A stretch of 64,000 nucleotides of DNA. Source: Methylobacterium sp. Leaf465. Lineage in GTDB: Bacteria > Pseudomonadota > Alphaproteobacteria > Rhizobiales > Beijerinckiaceae. The notes under the pieces were generated by a model. That model saw only the letters and a program-made list of their open reading frames with translations. It was not told the DNA's origin and made no database searches. The translations under genes and the position numbers were made by a program. Below, one piece after another: positions 35,136-46,687 of the stretch (position 1 is the stretch's first letter; each line of letters starts with the position of its first letter). The stretch lies in contig NZ_LMRA01000007.1 in assembly GCF_001424705.1 (NCBI RefSeq), forward strand, positions 161,033-225,032, read 5' to 3'.

Positions 35136-35537
35136 TCAGGTGTTCAGGTCGTGCCGGCTGAGGAGGCGCTCGGCGCTGTCGTTCCAGACCTCCATGGTCA
35201 CGATCAGGCCGTCCCGCACCGTGAAGCGGTCGACGTAGCGGTTGCCCTCGAACGGCGTCCCGTCCGGCCATGCGCCGTAGAGGGTCCCGAGGCTGTAGAC
35301 CGTGGTGACGCCGTCCCCCGGCACCACATCGAGGCGCTCCATCCGCTTCTTCACCCAGGCGTAGCGCCCGGCATTGAAGGCCGTGACCTCGCGGGGATGC
35401 CCGAAGGTGCGCCCGCCCGTGAACACGATGGTGATGCCCGGCGCCATGTAGGTCGCCGCCCGCTCGGGGTCGGGCACCATCGAGGCTTCGAGATAGGCGG
35501 TGACGTTGGCCGCGTCGCGGGCGGTGGTGTCGGTCAT
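35136..35537 (-). CDS. SnoaL/NTF2-like family protein
   Basis: A 133-residue alpha-plus-beta barrel protein of the SnoaL/nuclear transport factor 2-like fold (YLEASMVPDPERAATYMAPG, FTVRDGLIVTMEVWND). Such proteins are isomerases, hydrolases or scaffolds. GGAGG precedes the ATG. It reads away from the ABC operon across a shared palindrome, suggesting joint control in catabolism of one compound. Confidence 0.82.
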   Translation of the reverse strand: MTDTTARDAANVTAYLEASMVPDPERAATYMAPGITIVFTGGRTFGHPREVTAFNAGRYAWVKKRMERLDVVPGDGVTTVYSLGTLYGAWPDGTPFEGNRYVDRFTVRDGLIVTMEVWNDSAERLLSRHDLNT

Positions 35538-35578
35538 GGTCGGGCCTCCGGGGACACGCCCCTCCCTGCCGCAAACGC

Positions 35579-35615
35579 CGCCAAAGTGCATGCAACAAGT
35601 GTATGCACTTTGGCG
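35579..35615. promoter_or_regulatory. Operator-like inverted repeat between NTF2-like gene and ABC operon
   Basis: CGCCAAAGTGCATGCA and TGTATGCACTTTGGCG form 16-base arms with one mismatch around ACAAG. The inner TGCATGCA/TGTATGCA blocks resemble sites of FadR-type GntR regulators. Such a regulator is encoded 560 bases away. Confidence 0.7.
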
Positions 35616-35727
35616 CATCCGCAGGCACTGAGCGGGGTCTGGCGAGAATCCCCTTGCAAATTCAAGGCCGAAGCGGCTGGCATGGGGGTTGCGGGGTGGG
35701 GCAAGACGCAGCCGCCGGAGAGACCCC

Positions 35728-36960
35728 ATGCCCCGCCGACCCCTGTCCAGCCGACCCCTGTCCGGCCGATCGACGCCCCTGACCCGCCGCCTCGCCCTGG
35801 GGGCCTGCGGCGCTCTGGGCGCCTGCCTCGTCCTCGGGCTCTCCGCCGCCGGCGCGGCCCGGGCCGCGGAGCCGATCCGGATCGGCCTCGTCACGGCGCT
35901 GAGCGGGCAGTCGGCGAAATCCGGCGAGGCGATCTCCCGCGGCATCGGGCTCGCCATCGACGAGGTCAACGCCCGCGGCGGCGTGCTCGGGCGGCCCCTG
36001 GAGCTGGTGGCGCGGGACGACGAGGCCAACCCGTCGAAGGGCGTGCTCGCCGCCCGCGAGCTGATCCAGCGGGTCGGCGTGGTGGCGCTGGTCGGCGGCC
36101 TCGACACGCCGGTCTCGATGGCGCTGGTGCCCATCGCCAACCAGATGAAGGTGCCCTTCCTCGGGCCCTGGGCCGCCGGCACCGGGATCACCCGCAACGG
36201 GGCGGCCGACAACTACGCCTTCCGGGTCTCGGCCGTGGACGCCCTGGTGGACGAGGCCCTGGTCGCCTACGCGGTGAAGACCCATCGCGCGAAGAAGCCC
36301 GGGATGATCCTGGTCAACAACGCCTGGGGCGAGTCGAACCAGCAGGGCTTGACCGCGGCGCTGAAGGCCGCCGACCTGCCGGCCGCCGGCATCGAGAAGT
36401 ACGAGGCCGCCGACCTCGACATGGTGCCCCAGCTCACCCGCCTGCGGGAGGCCGGCGCCGACACCCTGTTCCTCGTCGGCAATGTCGGGCCCTCGGCCCA
36501 GGTGGTGAAGTCCCTCGACCGGATGGGCTGGAGCGTGCCGGTGGTCTCGCACTGGGGCCCGGCCGGCGGGCGTTTCGACGAGCTCGCCGGGCCGAGCGCG
36601 GCAAGAGTCCACTTCATCCAGACCTTCACCTTCGCGGGCAACACCAGCCCGAAGGCCCTCGCGGTCCTCGACGCCCTCAAGGCGAAGTATCCGGCGATCA
36701 AGACGATGGCCGACGTCACCCCGGCGGTGGGCATCGCCAACGCCTACGACGCCACCCACCTGCTCGCCCTGGCGATCCAGGCCGCCGGCTCGACCAAGGG
36801 ACCGGAGGTGCGGGACGGCTTCTACAAGGTCGCGACCTATCCGGGCCTGATCAAGACCTACGACAAGCCCTTCGCGCCGGGCCAGCACGACGCCCTTGGG
36901 CCGCAGGACTACGTCTTCACCCGCTTCCAGAACGGCGAGATCGTCGCCGTTACCAATTGA
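35728..36960 (+). CDS. ABC transporter substrate-binding protein, branched-chain amino acid type
   Basis: A 410-residue periplasmic-binding protein of the LivJ type (Peripla_BP_6). It has an N-terminal signal region ending near AARAAEP, then RIGLVTALSGQSAKSGEAIS and NARGGVLGRPLELVARDDEA. The real ligand could be an amino acid, an amide or an aromatic acid. The ATG at 35728 follows CGGAGAG. The permease gene begins 13 bases downstream. Confidence 0.92.
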   Translation: MPRRPLSSRPLSGRSTPLTRRLALGACGALGACLVLGLSAAGAARAAEPIRIGLVTALSGQSAKSGEAISRGIGLAIDEVNARGGVLGRPLELVARDDEANPSKGVLAARELIQRVGVVALVGGLDTPVSMALVPIANQMKVPFLGPWAAGTGITRNGAADNYAFRVSAVDALVDEALVAYAVKTHRAKKPGMILVNNAWGESNQQGLTAALKAADLPAAGIEKYEAADLDMVPQLTRLREAGADTLFLVGNVGPSAQVVKSLDRMGWSVPVVSHWGPAGGRFDELAGPSAARVHFIQTFTFAGNTSPKALAVLDALKAKYPAIKTMADVTPAVGIANAYDATHLLALAIQAAGSTKGPEVRDGFYKVATYPGLIKTYDKPFAPGQHDALGPQDYVFTRFQNGEIVAVTN

Positions 36961-36973
36961 AGGGACGGGGCCG

Positions 36974-37843
36974 ATGCTCACGGGAACGCTCATCACCGGC
37001 CTCGGCCTCGGCAGCATGTACGGGCTCGTGGCGCTCGGCTTCCACGTCACCTACGCGGTCTCGGGCACGGTGAACTTCGCGCAGGGCAGCGCCGTCACCC
37101 TCGGGGCGGTGCTGGGCTACACCCTGGCGGTGACGCTGGGCTGGCCGATGCCGGCGGCGATCCTCGGGGCGCTCCTGGGCTGCGCGCTCCTCGGGGTCAC
37201 GGTGGAGCGGCTGCTGGTGCGGCCCTTCGTCGAGAAGGGCTCGGACGCCTGGCTCCTCGCCACGGTCGCGGGCGGCATCGTCCTCGACAACGCGATGCTG
37301 TTCACCTTCGGCAAGGAGCCGCGCAGCCTGCCCTCGTCCCTGGCGGTGACGCCGGTGGAGATCCTCGGCACCGGCCTCTACCCGCTCCAGCTCCTCATCC
37401 CGGTGGTCGGCCTCTCGGTGGCGGTGGCGATCCGGACCCTGTTCCGGCGCACCGACCTCGGCCGGGTGCTCCTGGCGGTGGCGCAGAACGCCGACGCGGC
37501 GCGGCTGATGGGCATCGACGTCCGGCGCACGGTGGCCTGCGCCTTCGCGCTCTCGGCGCTGCTGGCCGGGGCCGCCGGCCTCCTCATCGCGCCGCTGTTC
37601 TCGGTCTCGGCCGAGATGGGGGCGCTGTTCGGGATCAAGGCCTTCGCGGTGGCGATCCTGGGCGGCATCGGCTCGGCCACCGGCGTGGTGCTGGCGGGCC
37701 TGCTCTACGGCCTCGTCGAGGCCGGCGTCACCGCGACCCTCGGCTCCACCTACACCCAGCTCGTGGTCTTCTCGGTGATCATCCTGGCCCTGGCGCTGCG
37801 CCCCGACGGGCTCCTCGGCCGCGCCGCCATCAACAAGGTCTGA
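36974..37843 (+). CDS. Branched-chain-type ABC transporter permease (LivH-like)
   Basis: A 289-residue permease with about eight membrane segments. It starts GLGLGSMYGLVALGFHVTYA, contains VNFAQGSAVTLGAVLGY, and ends in the conserved FAVAILGGIGSATGVVLAG block. It is the LivH-like half of the membrane channel; the LivM-like half is fused to ATPases in the next gene, 4 bases downstream. Confidence 0.94.
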   Translation: MLTGTLITGLGLGSMYGLVALGFHVTYAVSGTVNFAQGSAVTLGAVLGYTLAVTLGWPMPAAILGALLGCALLGVTVERLLVRPFVEKGSDAWLLATVAGGIVLDNAMLFTFGKEPRSLPSSLAVTPVEILGTGLYPLQLLIPVVGLSVAVAIRTLFRRTDLGRVLLAVAQNADAARLMGIDVRRTVACAFALSALLAGAAGLLIAPLFSVSAEMGALFGIKAFAVAILGGIGSATGVVLAGLLYGLVEAGVTATLGSTYTQLVVFSVIILALALRPDGLLGRAAINKV

Positions 37844-37847
37844 GCCG

Positions 37848-40316
<2,469 letters not shown>

Positions 40317-40482
40317 CAGGGCGGCCGGTCCGACCGGTGGCCGCGGCCAGCGCGCCCCGGGGCGGTGGTGACGGGGCCGGCGACGCGCGCCGACGCCGGA
40401 GGCCGCGCCCCGTCGGGCCGGGCTCCATTCCGTTCGAAGAAGCGAGGGCCGGCGTCCGATCCCAAGGGGAAATTCGAAGCTT

Positions 40483-40905
40483 CTAGCGCTTGCGTGCTTT
40501 CAGAGGCTCGGGTTTCTGACCGTCCGGCAGGATCATGTCGAGGTGGTCGTGAACGATCTGAGCGCTGAAGGGCTTGCCCAGGAAGACAGCCCCCTCGGGA
40601 AGATCCCCCACCCCCGGTTTGACGCCGCCGGATGCAACGACGATCGAGATGTCGGGCCAGCGCCTCGCGGTCGTTCGTGCCAACTCGAAGCCATCGGGGC
40701 CGCCCGGCATCTCCACATCGGTGAACAGCAGCACGATCAGGTCTGCGTGGTCCTCAAGCAGCTTGATCGCTTCAACGCCATTTGCTGCCGACAGGGCGTG
40801 GAAGCCGGCATCCTCCAAGATCGTTTCCGCATCCATCCGAACGAGGAAATCGTCGTCCACGACGAGGGCATACGGCGCGTTCGGGGGGTGAGGCATGTCC
40901 ATCAA
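40483..40905 (-). CDS. Single-domain response regulator
   Basis: A 140-residue receiver domain without an output domain. The acidic triad VVDDDF, the phospho-acceptor Asp63 in LLFTDVEMP and the conserved Lys in VFLGKPFS are all present. Such proteins relay phosphate or act by protein contact. No kinase is adjacent. The start could be the second or third Met. Confidence 0.9.
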   Translation of the reverse strand: MMDMPHPPNAPYALVVDDDFLVRMDAETILEDAGFHALSAANGVEAIKLLEDHADLIVLLFTDVEMPGGPDGFELARTTARRWPDISIVVASGGVKPGVGDLPEGAVFLGKPFSAQIVHDHLDMILPDGQKPEPLKARKR

Positions 40906-41072
40906 GCCGAGGGGACGGACAAAAGTTCAGATTGGCGGGAGCATGGGTCTGGATCGCCACGGCTGGCGCGCCTGATGGATCGGGGTTCGGAGGGGGAGCC
41001 AAGAGGGTCGAAGCGTCCGCAAGCCACCTGACGCGGACGTTCGCCAGCTCGTCGCGCGTGATACGATCCGGC

Positions 41073-41738
41073 ATGGATGCTTTCTCAGATCCGCAGGCCG
41101 TTGCCCGCTACGCCGAAAACCCGCCGCGCATGGTGCCCGGCTATGCCGACATGCAACGTATGGCGAGGCTTCTCCTCGCGGAACGCGCCCCGGACAAGGC
41201 ACAGGTGCTCGTTCTCGGCGCGGGCGGCGGCCTCGAACTCAAGGTGTTCGCCGAGGGGCAGCCCGGGTGGACGTTCGTCGGCGTCGATCCGTCTGCCGCA
41301 ATGCTCGACCTTGCCCGGAAAACCCTGGGCCACCTCTCCGACCGTGCGCATCTTCATGAGGGGCTGATCGATGGCGCGCCGGAGGGGCCGTTCGACGCTG
41401 CCGCCTGCATCCTGACCCTGCACTTCATCGAGCGTCAGGAGCGGTCACGCACCCTCCGGGAAATTCGGCGTCGTCTAAAGCCCGGTGCACCCTTCGTCGC
41501 CGCGCACTTCAGCATTCCGCAGGATGAACGCGACCTCTGGCTTTCACGGTATGCCGCTTTCGCGACGGCCTCCGGCATCGAACGCTCATACGCCGAGCGT
41601 GCAAAGACCGGGATCGTAGAACGCTTGCCGATCCTTTCGCCCGAGGAGGACGAGACGCTGTTGCGCGAGGCTGGGTTTCGCGGAGTCCGCCTCTTCTACG
41701 CCGGGTTTGCCTTCCGGGGCTGGGTCGCCTGGGCCTGA
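41073..41738 (+). CDS. Class I SAM-dependent methyltransferase
   Basis: A 221-residue methyltransferase. The SAM-binding loop is VLVLGAGGGLEL with the acidic residue in FVGVDPSAAMLDLARK; AACILTLHFIERQERSRTLRE is the next motif. The substrate is unknown. No clear partner lies next to it. Confidence 0.85.
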   Translation: MDAFSDPQAVARYAENPPRMVPGYADMQRMARLLLAERAPDKAQVLVLGAGGGLELKVFAEGQPGWTFVGVDPSAAMLDLARKTLGHLSDRAHLHEGLIDGAPEGPFDAAACILTLHFIERQERSRTLREIRRRLKPGAPFVAAHFSIPQDERDLWLSRYAAFATASGIERSYAERAKTGIVERLPILSPEEDETLLREAGFRGVRLFYAGFAFRGWVAWA

Positions 41739-41809
41739 CGCCAAAGAGCCGCAAACCACCCCCGGTGGTCGTTCACACGGTCGAACGGATCGGCGCCCGA
41801 TCCTCCGGA

Positions 41810-42181
41810 TCAGGGGCTCGGCGCCGACCGGTTACGGTCGGGAAACGCCGCCCCGAAGCGGCCCGTTTCGCCCTCGGCCTCCGCGATCACCAGCCAGACC
41901 GAGCGGATCCAAGGCCTGCGGCCCGAGGGTGTCCCCAGGGGACCGACGCAGGTCAGCATGTCAGCTCCGTATTCGGAGGGCTGGCGGGCGACGAGGGCAG
42001 CGCCCTGGGCTTCGGCAAAGAGGGCGTCCGCGAACGCCAAGGACTCGGTCGGCGCGAAGCCGAACCCGCGGAAGAAGCGTGCTTTCGGCCCGCCATGCGG
42101 GTGGGTCACGTCCAGCAGATCATTGCAGATCTTGCGGGTATCGATGCCGAGCCGGTGCGGGACGACCGCGTTCCCGCTCAC
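41810..42181 (-). CDS. DUF6883-like protein
   Basis: A 123-residue protein with the pattern KICNDLLDVTHPHGGPKARF followed by FRGFGF, as in DUF6883 proteins, and ending with RSVWLVIAEAEGE and AAFP. The GTG start overlaps the stop of the DUF4926-like gene (GTGA). DUF6883 and DUF4926 proteins often occur as neighbours, and a toxin/antitoxin-like or polymorphic-toxin-immunity role has been suggested for this type of pair. Assignment is from pattern memory. Confidence 0.65.
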   Translation of the reverse strand: MSGNAVVPHRLGIDTRKICNDLLDVTHPHGGPKARFFRGFGFAPTESLAFADALFAEAQGAALVARQPSEYGADMLTCVGPLGTPSGRRPWIRSVWLVIAEAEGETGRFGAAFPDRNRSAPSP

Positions 42182-42465
42182 CGCTCCGCTGGGACGGCGA
42201 GCGTCGGGAGCGCGGCCGGGACCGCCGCAAGGGCCTCGGCGGGCTCGGCGAACGCGACCGGATAGCCGCGGCCTCCCGGCTGGACCGCGACGATCGTCCC
42301 CTCGGTCCCTGCTTCGATCCGCGCGCCCGACTCGGCGTTCACCGCACCGATCAGCACGACGCGGTCCAGGTCTCGCAGGCCTGGCTGGTCGTTCCTCGGC
42401 AGGAACTGCGTTTCGATCGACAGGCAGGAGAGGATACGCTGCCCGCCGAATGGGACACCTGGCAC
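42178..42465 (-). CDS. DUF4926-like small protein
   Basis: The C-terminal 55 residues have the pattern DRVVLIGAVNAESGARIEAG, then TEGTIVAV and YPVAFAEP. This resembles the SH3-like DUF4926 family (a short beta barrel). The start is uncertain: the GTG at 42465 is used, and the frame is open further upstream without a family match. It is translationally coupled to the DUF6883-like gene. Confidence 0.55.
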   Translation of the reverse strand: MPGVPFGGQRILSCLSIETQFLPRNDQPGLRDLDRVVLIGAVNAESGARIEAGTEGTIVAVQPGGRGYPVAFAEPAEALAAVPAALPTLAVPAER

Positions 42466-42568
42466 CGATCCGCGACGGCCGCGGGCGGGTGACGAAACCT
42501 CGCCGGCCTCACCGGACGCAGGGTTCGGGCGCTGGGCAAAGGCTCGCCCCATCTCCACCCGAGACCGC

Positions 42569-43150
42569 TCACTCCACCCCGCCTCCGCCCTCCTCGCGGA
42601 GCAGCGCCGCGGCGCGGCTTCGGGCGCGGGCCCAGCGCCGGCACTCGCGCCGGGCATCCGACAGGGCGCGATGCTCCGCCGCCGGATCGTCGCGCGCCTC
42701 CAGGCGCAGGGTCGCCAGGAGCTTGCCCGCCAGGGCGTCGCGCGCGGTCGGCGCCACGCCGCCCGCCGCGAGCACGTCCAGGACGACGCGGCGCTGCGCC
42801 TCCGCCGTGGCCTTCAGCCGGAGGGCGTGGCGCGGCAGGCCGGCGGCGCGCAGGAGCCGGCTCAGCCAGTGCCCGTCCCAGGAGGGCGCCGAGGCGTAGA
42901 GCGCCACGTCGCGCAGGGCCGTGAGCATGTGCAGCGCCACCCAGTCGTGGGCGACGCCCTCCCGCACCAGGCGTTCCCGGGCGAGCCCGTGCACCGCCTC
43001 GGCCTCGGGCGCCCAGTCGGTCCAGCCCGGGGCCGGGCGGATGAGGAAGCTCTCCGACTTACCGTCGGGAAACACCCACGCGACCTCGATCGGGTAGCTG
43101 GTCTTCGCGAGGGAGGACGCCTCGAAATCCAGGAAGGCGATGCGGCTCAA
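42569..43150 (-). CDS. DEDD-type 3'-5' exonuclease-like protein
   Basis: A 193-residue RNase H-fold protein. The first acidic motif is FLDFEASSL (Asp and Glu ligands), followed by PIEVAWVF. Later HRALSDARRECRRW supplies a His and Asp consistent with a DEDDh active site. The nucleic-acid substrate is unknown. A TTG at 43150 is the only start close to the fold; upstream starts would add unrelated sequence. It is divergent from the PAP2 gene. Confidence 0.75.
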   Translation of the reverse strand: MSRIAFLDFEASSLAKTSYPIEVAWVFPDGKSESFLIRPAPGWTDWAPEAEAVHGLARERLVREGVAHDWVALHMLTALRDVALYASAPSWDGHWLSRLLRAAGLPRHALRLKATAEAQRRVVLDVLAAGGVAPTARDALAGKLLATLRLEARDDPAAEHRALSDARRECRRWARARSRAAALLREEGGGGVE

Positions 43151-43262
43151 CGGGGGACCATCGGGGCTGGGAACCGGAACGGGATGGGGAAAAGGAACGC
43201 CGCCGGGCAACAAACCGGCGCAAAGCCGAGTTCCGGCTGCGACGAACCACGAAGGATGCCGG

Positions 43263-44360
43263 GTGAGCGACGCAACTCCGATTTCGATGCCCGCGCGCGG
43301 GACGCGCCGCGGACTCGCCGAGGCCGCCTCCCTCGCAAGATCCCCCCTTTCAGGATCCCCCCTTTCAGGATCCGCCCTCGCCAAACCCATCGCCCGCATC
43401 GGCCGGGTCTCGGCCGCCCTGGCCGCGCCGCATCCGGCGCTCTGGGGCCTCGCCCTGGCGGTCGCCCTCCTCGATGCGGTGTGGCTGCGCCGGACCGGGG
43501 TCGCCCTGGCGCCGTTCGGCTTCGGCGTGGCGGCGGGCCTCGTGGCGGCGCTCCTCGCCCTCGCGGTCCTGTTCGGCCCGATCCTGTCCGAGCCCAAGCT
43601 GCGGGCGATGGCCCTGGCGAGCGCCGGCCTCATCGCCGTGACCGTGCCGATCGCGGTGCTGCACTACCTCACCGCCACCTGGGCCCTGCCGCTGGCCGAT
43701 GCGCGGCTGGCCCGGGCGGAGGCGGCGCTCGGCCTCGACTGGCCCGCCTACTACGCTGCCCTGCAGGCGCAGCCGCGCCTCGCCTGGTGGCTGGCGCTCG
43801 CCTACCACACCAGCGGGCCGCAGGTCGGGCTCACGGTGATCGCGCTCAGCGCCACCCTCCGGGTCGGCCGGCTCTGGGCCTATGTGCGGATGTTCGCCGT
43901 GCTGCTCCTCACGGTCGTGCTCATCGCCGCCCTGGTGCCGGCGGCCGGCCCCTTTGTGCAGTACGGTCTCGCCACCGTGCCGGACGGCTCCATCGAGACC
44001 CTGGGCGCCCTCTGGCACCTCGACGCCCTGGAGCACCTGCGCGCCGGGACCCTGCGCACCCTGGCCCTGGAGGACATCCGCGGCCTCGTGACCTTTCCGT
44101 CCTTCCACGTCTGCCTTGCGGTGCTGACCGCCTGGGCGCTGGCGCCGATCCCGGTCCTCGGCCCCCTGGCGATCGCCCTCAACGCCGTCATCGTGGTGGC
44201 GACCCTCGGGGCCGGTGGGCACTACCTGCCCGACCTGCTGGCCGGCTTCGTGCTCTCGATCACGGTCATCGGCGGACGCGCGATCCTGCGCGGACGCCGC
44301 ACCCGCGCGCCGGGCCTCCTGTCCGAACCCGCCCCGCACGGGTCGCGTTGTCCGGGGTGA
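43263..44360 (+). CDS. PAP2-family membrane phosphatase/phosphotransferase
   Basis: A 365-residue protein with about six membrane helices and PAP2 active-site motifs TFPSFHV and [11 protein letters not shown], both with catalytic His. The C1 motif is not obvious, so it is closer to the inositolphosphotransferase-like group (PAP2_3). The GTG at 43263 follows AAGGA; an ATG at 43287 is an alternative. The N-terminus includes a short duplicated segment (CCCCTTTCAGGAT twice). Confidence 0.83.
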   Translation: MSDATPISMPARGTRRGLAEAASLARSPLSGSPLSGSALAKPIARIGRVSAALAAPHPALWGLALAVALLDAVWLRRTGVALAPFGFGVAAGLVAALLALAVLFGPILSEPKLRAMALASAGLIAVTVPIAVLHYLTATWALPLADARLARAEAALGLDWPAYYAALQAQPRLAWWLALAYHTSGPQVGLTVIALSATLRVGRLWAYVRMFAVLLLTVVLIAALVPAAGPFVQYGLATVPDGSIETLGALWHLDALEHLRAGTLRTLALEDIRGLVTFPSFHVCLAVLTAWALAPIPVLGPLAIALNAVIVVATLGAGGHYLPDLLAGFVLSITVIGGRAILRGRRTRAPGLLSEPAPHGSRCPG

Positions 44361-44449
44361 ACGCGCGCGGCCGGCCCCCTCGGCCCCCTCGGCGCCCCCG
44401 CGCCGTCCGCCATTACCCGAGCCGGGGCCAGGGCCGATACGCCCATCGC

Positions 44450-44481
44450 CGGGGCCGTCGCCTCCGGACAGGACGGCCCCG
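44450..44481. repeat. Perfect 10-bp inverted repeat
   Basis: CGGGGCCGTC and GACGGCCCCG flank a 12-base loop in the 238-base gap between the PAP2 gene and selO. No T-run follows. It could be a weak terminator for the PAP2 gene. No gene is seen in the rest of the gap. Confidence 0.5.
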
Positions 44482-44598
44482 CGCGCGACGTTCGGGATCG
44501 CCATGATGTGCCTTGGCCTCTTCCCTTGGGATTTGCCTTGGCGCATGCGGCGCCCCACCTCGTGGGCAGCACCGCGCGCCGCGCCGCACACGGGACCC

Positions 44599-46086
44599 AT
44601 GCCCTCGATGACAGCCGCCATTCCCTTCGCCAACACCTATGCCCGCCTGCCGGAGCACTTCTTCGCTGCGGTGAACCCCACCCCCGTGGCGGCGCCCCGC
44701 CTGATCCGGATCAACCGAGAACTCGCCGCGGACCTCGGGATCGAGGCCGCCTGGCTCGAGAGCCCGGAGGGCGTCGCGGTGCTGGCTGGCAACCGGGTGC
44801 CGGAGGGCGCCGAGCCCCTGGCCATGGCCTATGCCGGCCACCAGTTCGGCAACCGCGTGCCCCAGCTCGGCGACGGCCGGGCGATCCTGCTCGGCGAGGT
44901 CGTCGGGCGCGACGGGGTCCGGCGCGACATTCAGCTCAAGGGCTCGGGCCCGACGCCGTTCTCCCGGCGGGGCGACGGTCGCGCCGCCCTCGGGCCGGTG
45001 CTGCGCGAGTACGTGGTCAGCGAGGCCATGACGGCTCTGGGCATCCCCAGCACCCGCGCCCTGGCGGCGGTGCTCACGGGCGATTCCGTGAGGCGCGAGA
45101 CGGTCCTGCCCGGCGGCGTCCTGACCCGGGTCGCCACCAGCCACATCCGCGTCGGCACCTTCCAGTACTTCGCCATGCGGGGCGACGTCGACGGCGTGCG
45201 GGCGCTGGCCGACCACGTCATCGGCCGGCACTATCCGGAGCTGGCGGAAGACGCCAACCCCTACGGCGCCCTGCTGACCCGGGTGGTGGAGCGCCAGGCC
45301 GACCTCGTCGCGCGCTGGCTCCTCGTCGGCTTCATCCACGGGGTGATGAACACCGACAACTGCGCCGTCTCCGGCGAGACCATCGATTTCGGACCCTGTG
45401 CCTTCCTCGACGCCTACGACCCCTCCGCCGTGTTCAGCGCCATCGACGAGAATGGCCGCTACGCCTACGGCAACCAGCCGGGTATCCTGCACTGGAACCT
45501 GACCCGGTTCGCCGAGGCGCTGCTGCCCCTGCTGGCGCCCGAGACCGAGGACGGCATCGCCGTGGCGCAGGACCGCCTCGCCGCCTTCGGCCCCCGGTTC
45601 GAGGCGGCCTATTACGGCGGCCTGCGGGCCAAGCTCGGCCTCACCACGGACCGGGACGAGGACCGCGAGCTCGGCCGCACCCTGCTGGAGGCGATGCAGG
45701 CCGGGCGCGCCGACTTCACCCTGACCTTCCGGCGCCTCGGCGCGGCGGCCCTCGGCCCCGAGGGCGACGGTCCGGTGCGCGACCTCTTCGACGACTCCAC
45801 CGTATACGAGGCCTGGGCGACCCGCTGGCGCGCGCGTCTCGCCGCCGAGCCGGGGGACCCGGCCGCGCGCCGGGCGGCGATGGACCGGGTCAACCCGGCC
45901 TTCATCCCGCGCAACCATCGGGTCGAGGCGGTGATCGAGGCGGCGGTCGCGCGCGACGACTTCGCGCCGTTCCACGAGCTCGTGGCGGTGCTGGCCCGCC
46001 CCTACGACGACCAGCCCGCCTTCGCGGCCTATGCCGCGCCGCCGCAGCCGCACGAGCGCGTGCTCCAGACCTTCTGCGGCACCTGA
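44599..46086 (+). CDS. selO: Protein adenylyltransferase SelO (YdiU family)
   Basis: SelO is a pseudokinase-fold enzyme that transfers AMP to Ser, Thr and Tyr of proteins and is linked to redox stress. The 495 residues contain [47 protein letters not shown] and [14 protein letters not shown], the family's nucleotide and metal sites. A Cys is third from the end (TFCGT), the place where eukaryotic SelO has selenocysteine. ATG codons at 44599 and 44608 are both possible starts. Confidence 0.95.
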   Translation: MPSMTAAIPFANTYARLPEHFFAAVNPTPVAAPRLIRINRELAADLGIEAAWLESPEGVAVLAGNRVPEGAEPLAMAYAGHQFGNRVPQLGDGRAILLGEVVGRDGVRRDIQLKGSGPTPFSRRGDGRAALGPVLREYVVSEAMTALGIPSTRALAAVLTGDSVRRETVLPGGVLTRVATSHIRVGTFQYFAMRGDVDGVRALADHVIGRHYPELAEDANPYGALLTRVVERQADLVARWLLVGFIHGVMNTDNCAVSGETIDFGPCAFLDAYDPSAVFSAIDENGRYAYGNQPGILHWNLTRFAEALLPLLAPETEDGIAVAQDRLAAFGPRFEAAYYGGLRAKLGLTTDRDEDRELGRTLLEAMQAGRADFTLTFRRLGAAALGPEGDGPVRDLFDDSTVYEAWATRWRARLAAEPGDPAARRAAMDRVNPAFIPRNHRVEAVIEAAVARDDFAPFHELVAVLARPYDDQPAFAAYAAPPQPHERVLQTFCGT

Positions 46087-46155
46087 ACCGAACCGGCTCC
46101 GCGCGGGCGGTGTTCTCCGACGGAACGAACCCCGCCCACGACGGAGACGCGCCGG

Positions 46156-46338
46156 ATGCCGAAAGACCCCTTCGCCGAAGCCGGCACCGATCCGTCGGGC
46201 GGTCTTGCCACCGGCCCGCGGGACACCGTCACCGGGCAGGTCATGGACGCGCCCGGAGACCCTCTGGATCGGCCCGGCACCGAGGCCGCGGAGGCGGGCG
46301 CCAGCGACACCACGCCACCGCCCCTACGCGCGGTGTAA
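46156..46338 (+). CDS. Small hydrophilic hypothetical protein
   Basis: A 60-residue Pro/Gly/Asp/Thr-rich protein, probably disordered (MPKDPFAEAGTDPSGGLATG). The composition differs from noise ORFs in being acidic with few Arg residues. No function is suggested. It lies 69 bases after selO. Confidence 0.45.
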   Translation: MPKDPFAEAGTDPSGGLATGPRDTVTGQVMDAPGDPLDRPGTEAAEAGASDTTPPPLRAV

Positions 46339-46488
46339 AGACCGACCGGGCGGACAAGGCCGAGGGCTGAGCGGGCTCGGGCGACGCACCGGATCTTCCC
46401 CGGTTCGGAGGGAACACGGATAGCCTTGCGCTATTTCTGGTATATTGTATTTCGTAATCGCTCGTCAGCGCATGCCAGGAGTGTTCCG

Positions 46489-46677
46489 ATGACCCAGACA
46501 GTGAAGCCGGACCGTCCGATCTGGCCCTCCGTCCCGGACGACCGTCCGCCGCCCCGGACCACCCGACCGGAGACCCCGGCCCCCGAGATCGATCCGGCTC
46601 TCCTCGAGCGGCCCAAGGCCGACGAGGCGGCCCGCCAGCGTGTCGGGTTCGAGGGGTTCGGCTCGTTCTCGGGCTGA
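46489..46677 (+). CDS. Small Pro-rich hypothetical protein
   Basis: A 62-residue protein (DRPIWPSVPDDRPPPRTTR) preceded by a good AGGAGTG site. An AT-rich segment about 50 bases upstream (TGGTATATTGTATTTCG) looks like a promoter. It converges on the cyclase gene. No family is recognised. Confidence 0.55.
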   Translation: MTQTVKPDRPIWPSVPDDRPPPRTTRPETPAPEIDPALLERPKADEAARQRVGFEGFGSFSG

Positions 46678-46687
46678 CCGTCTTGGC

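Noticed and set aside
44450..44481. Riboswitch upstream of selO
   Set aside because: Only one simple hairpin is seen, with no conserved riboswitch core; a plain terminator or chance stem is more likely.
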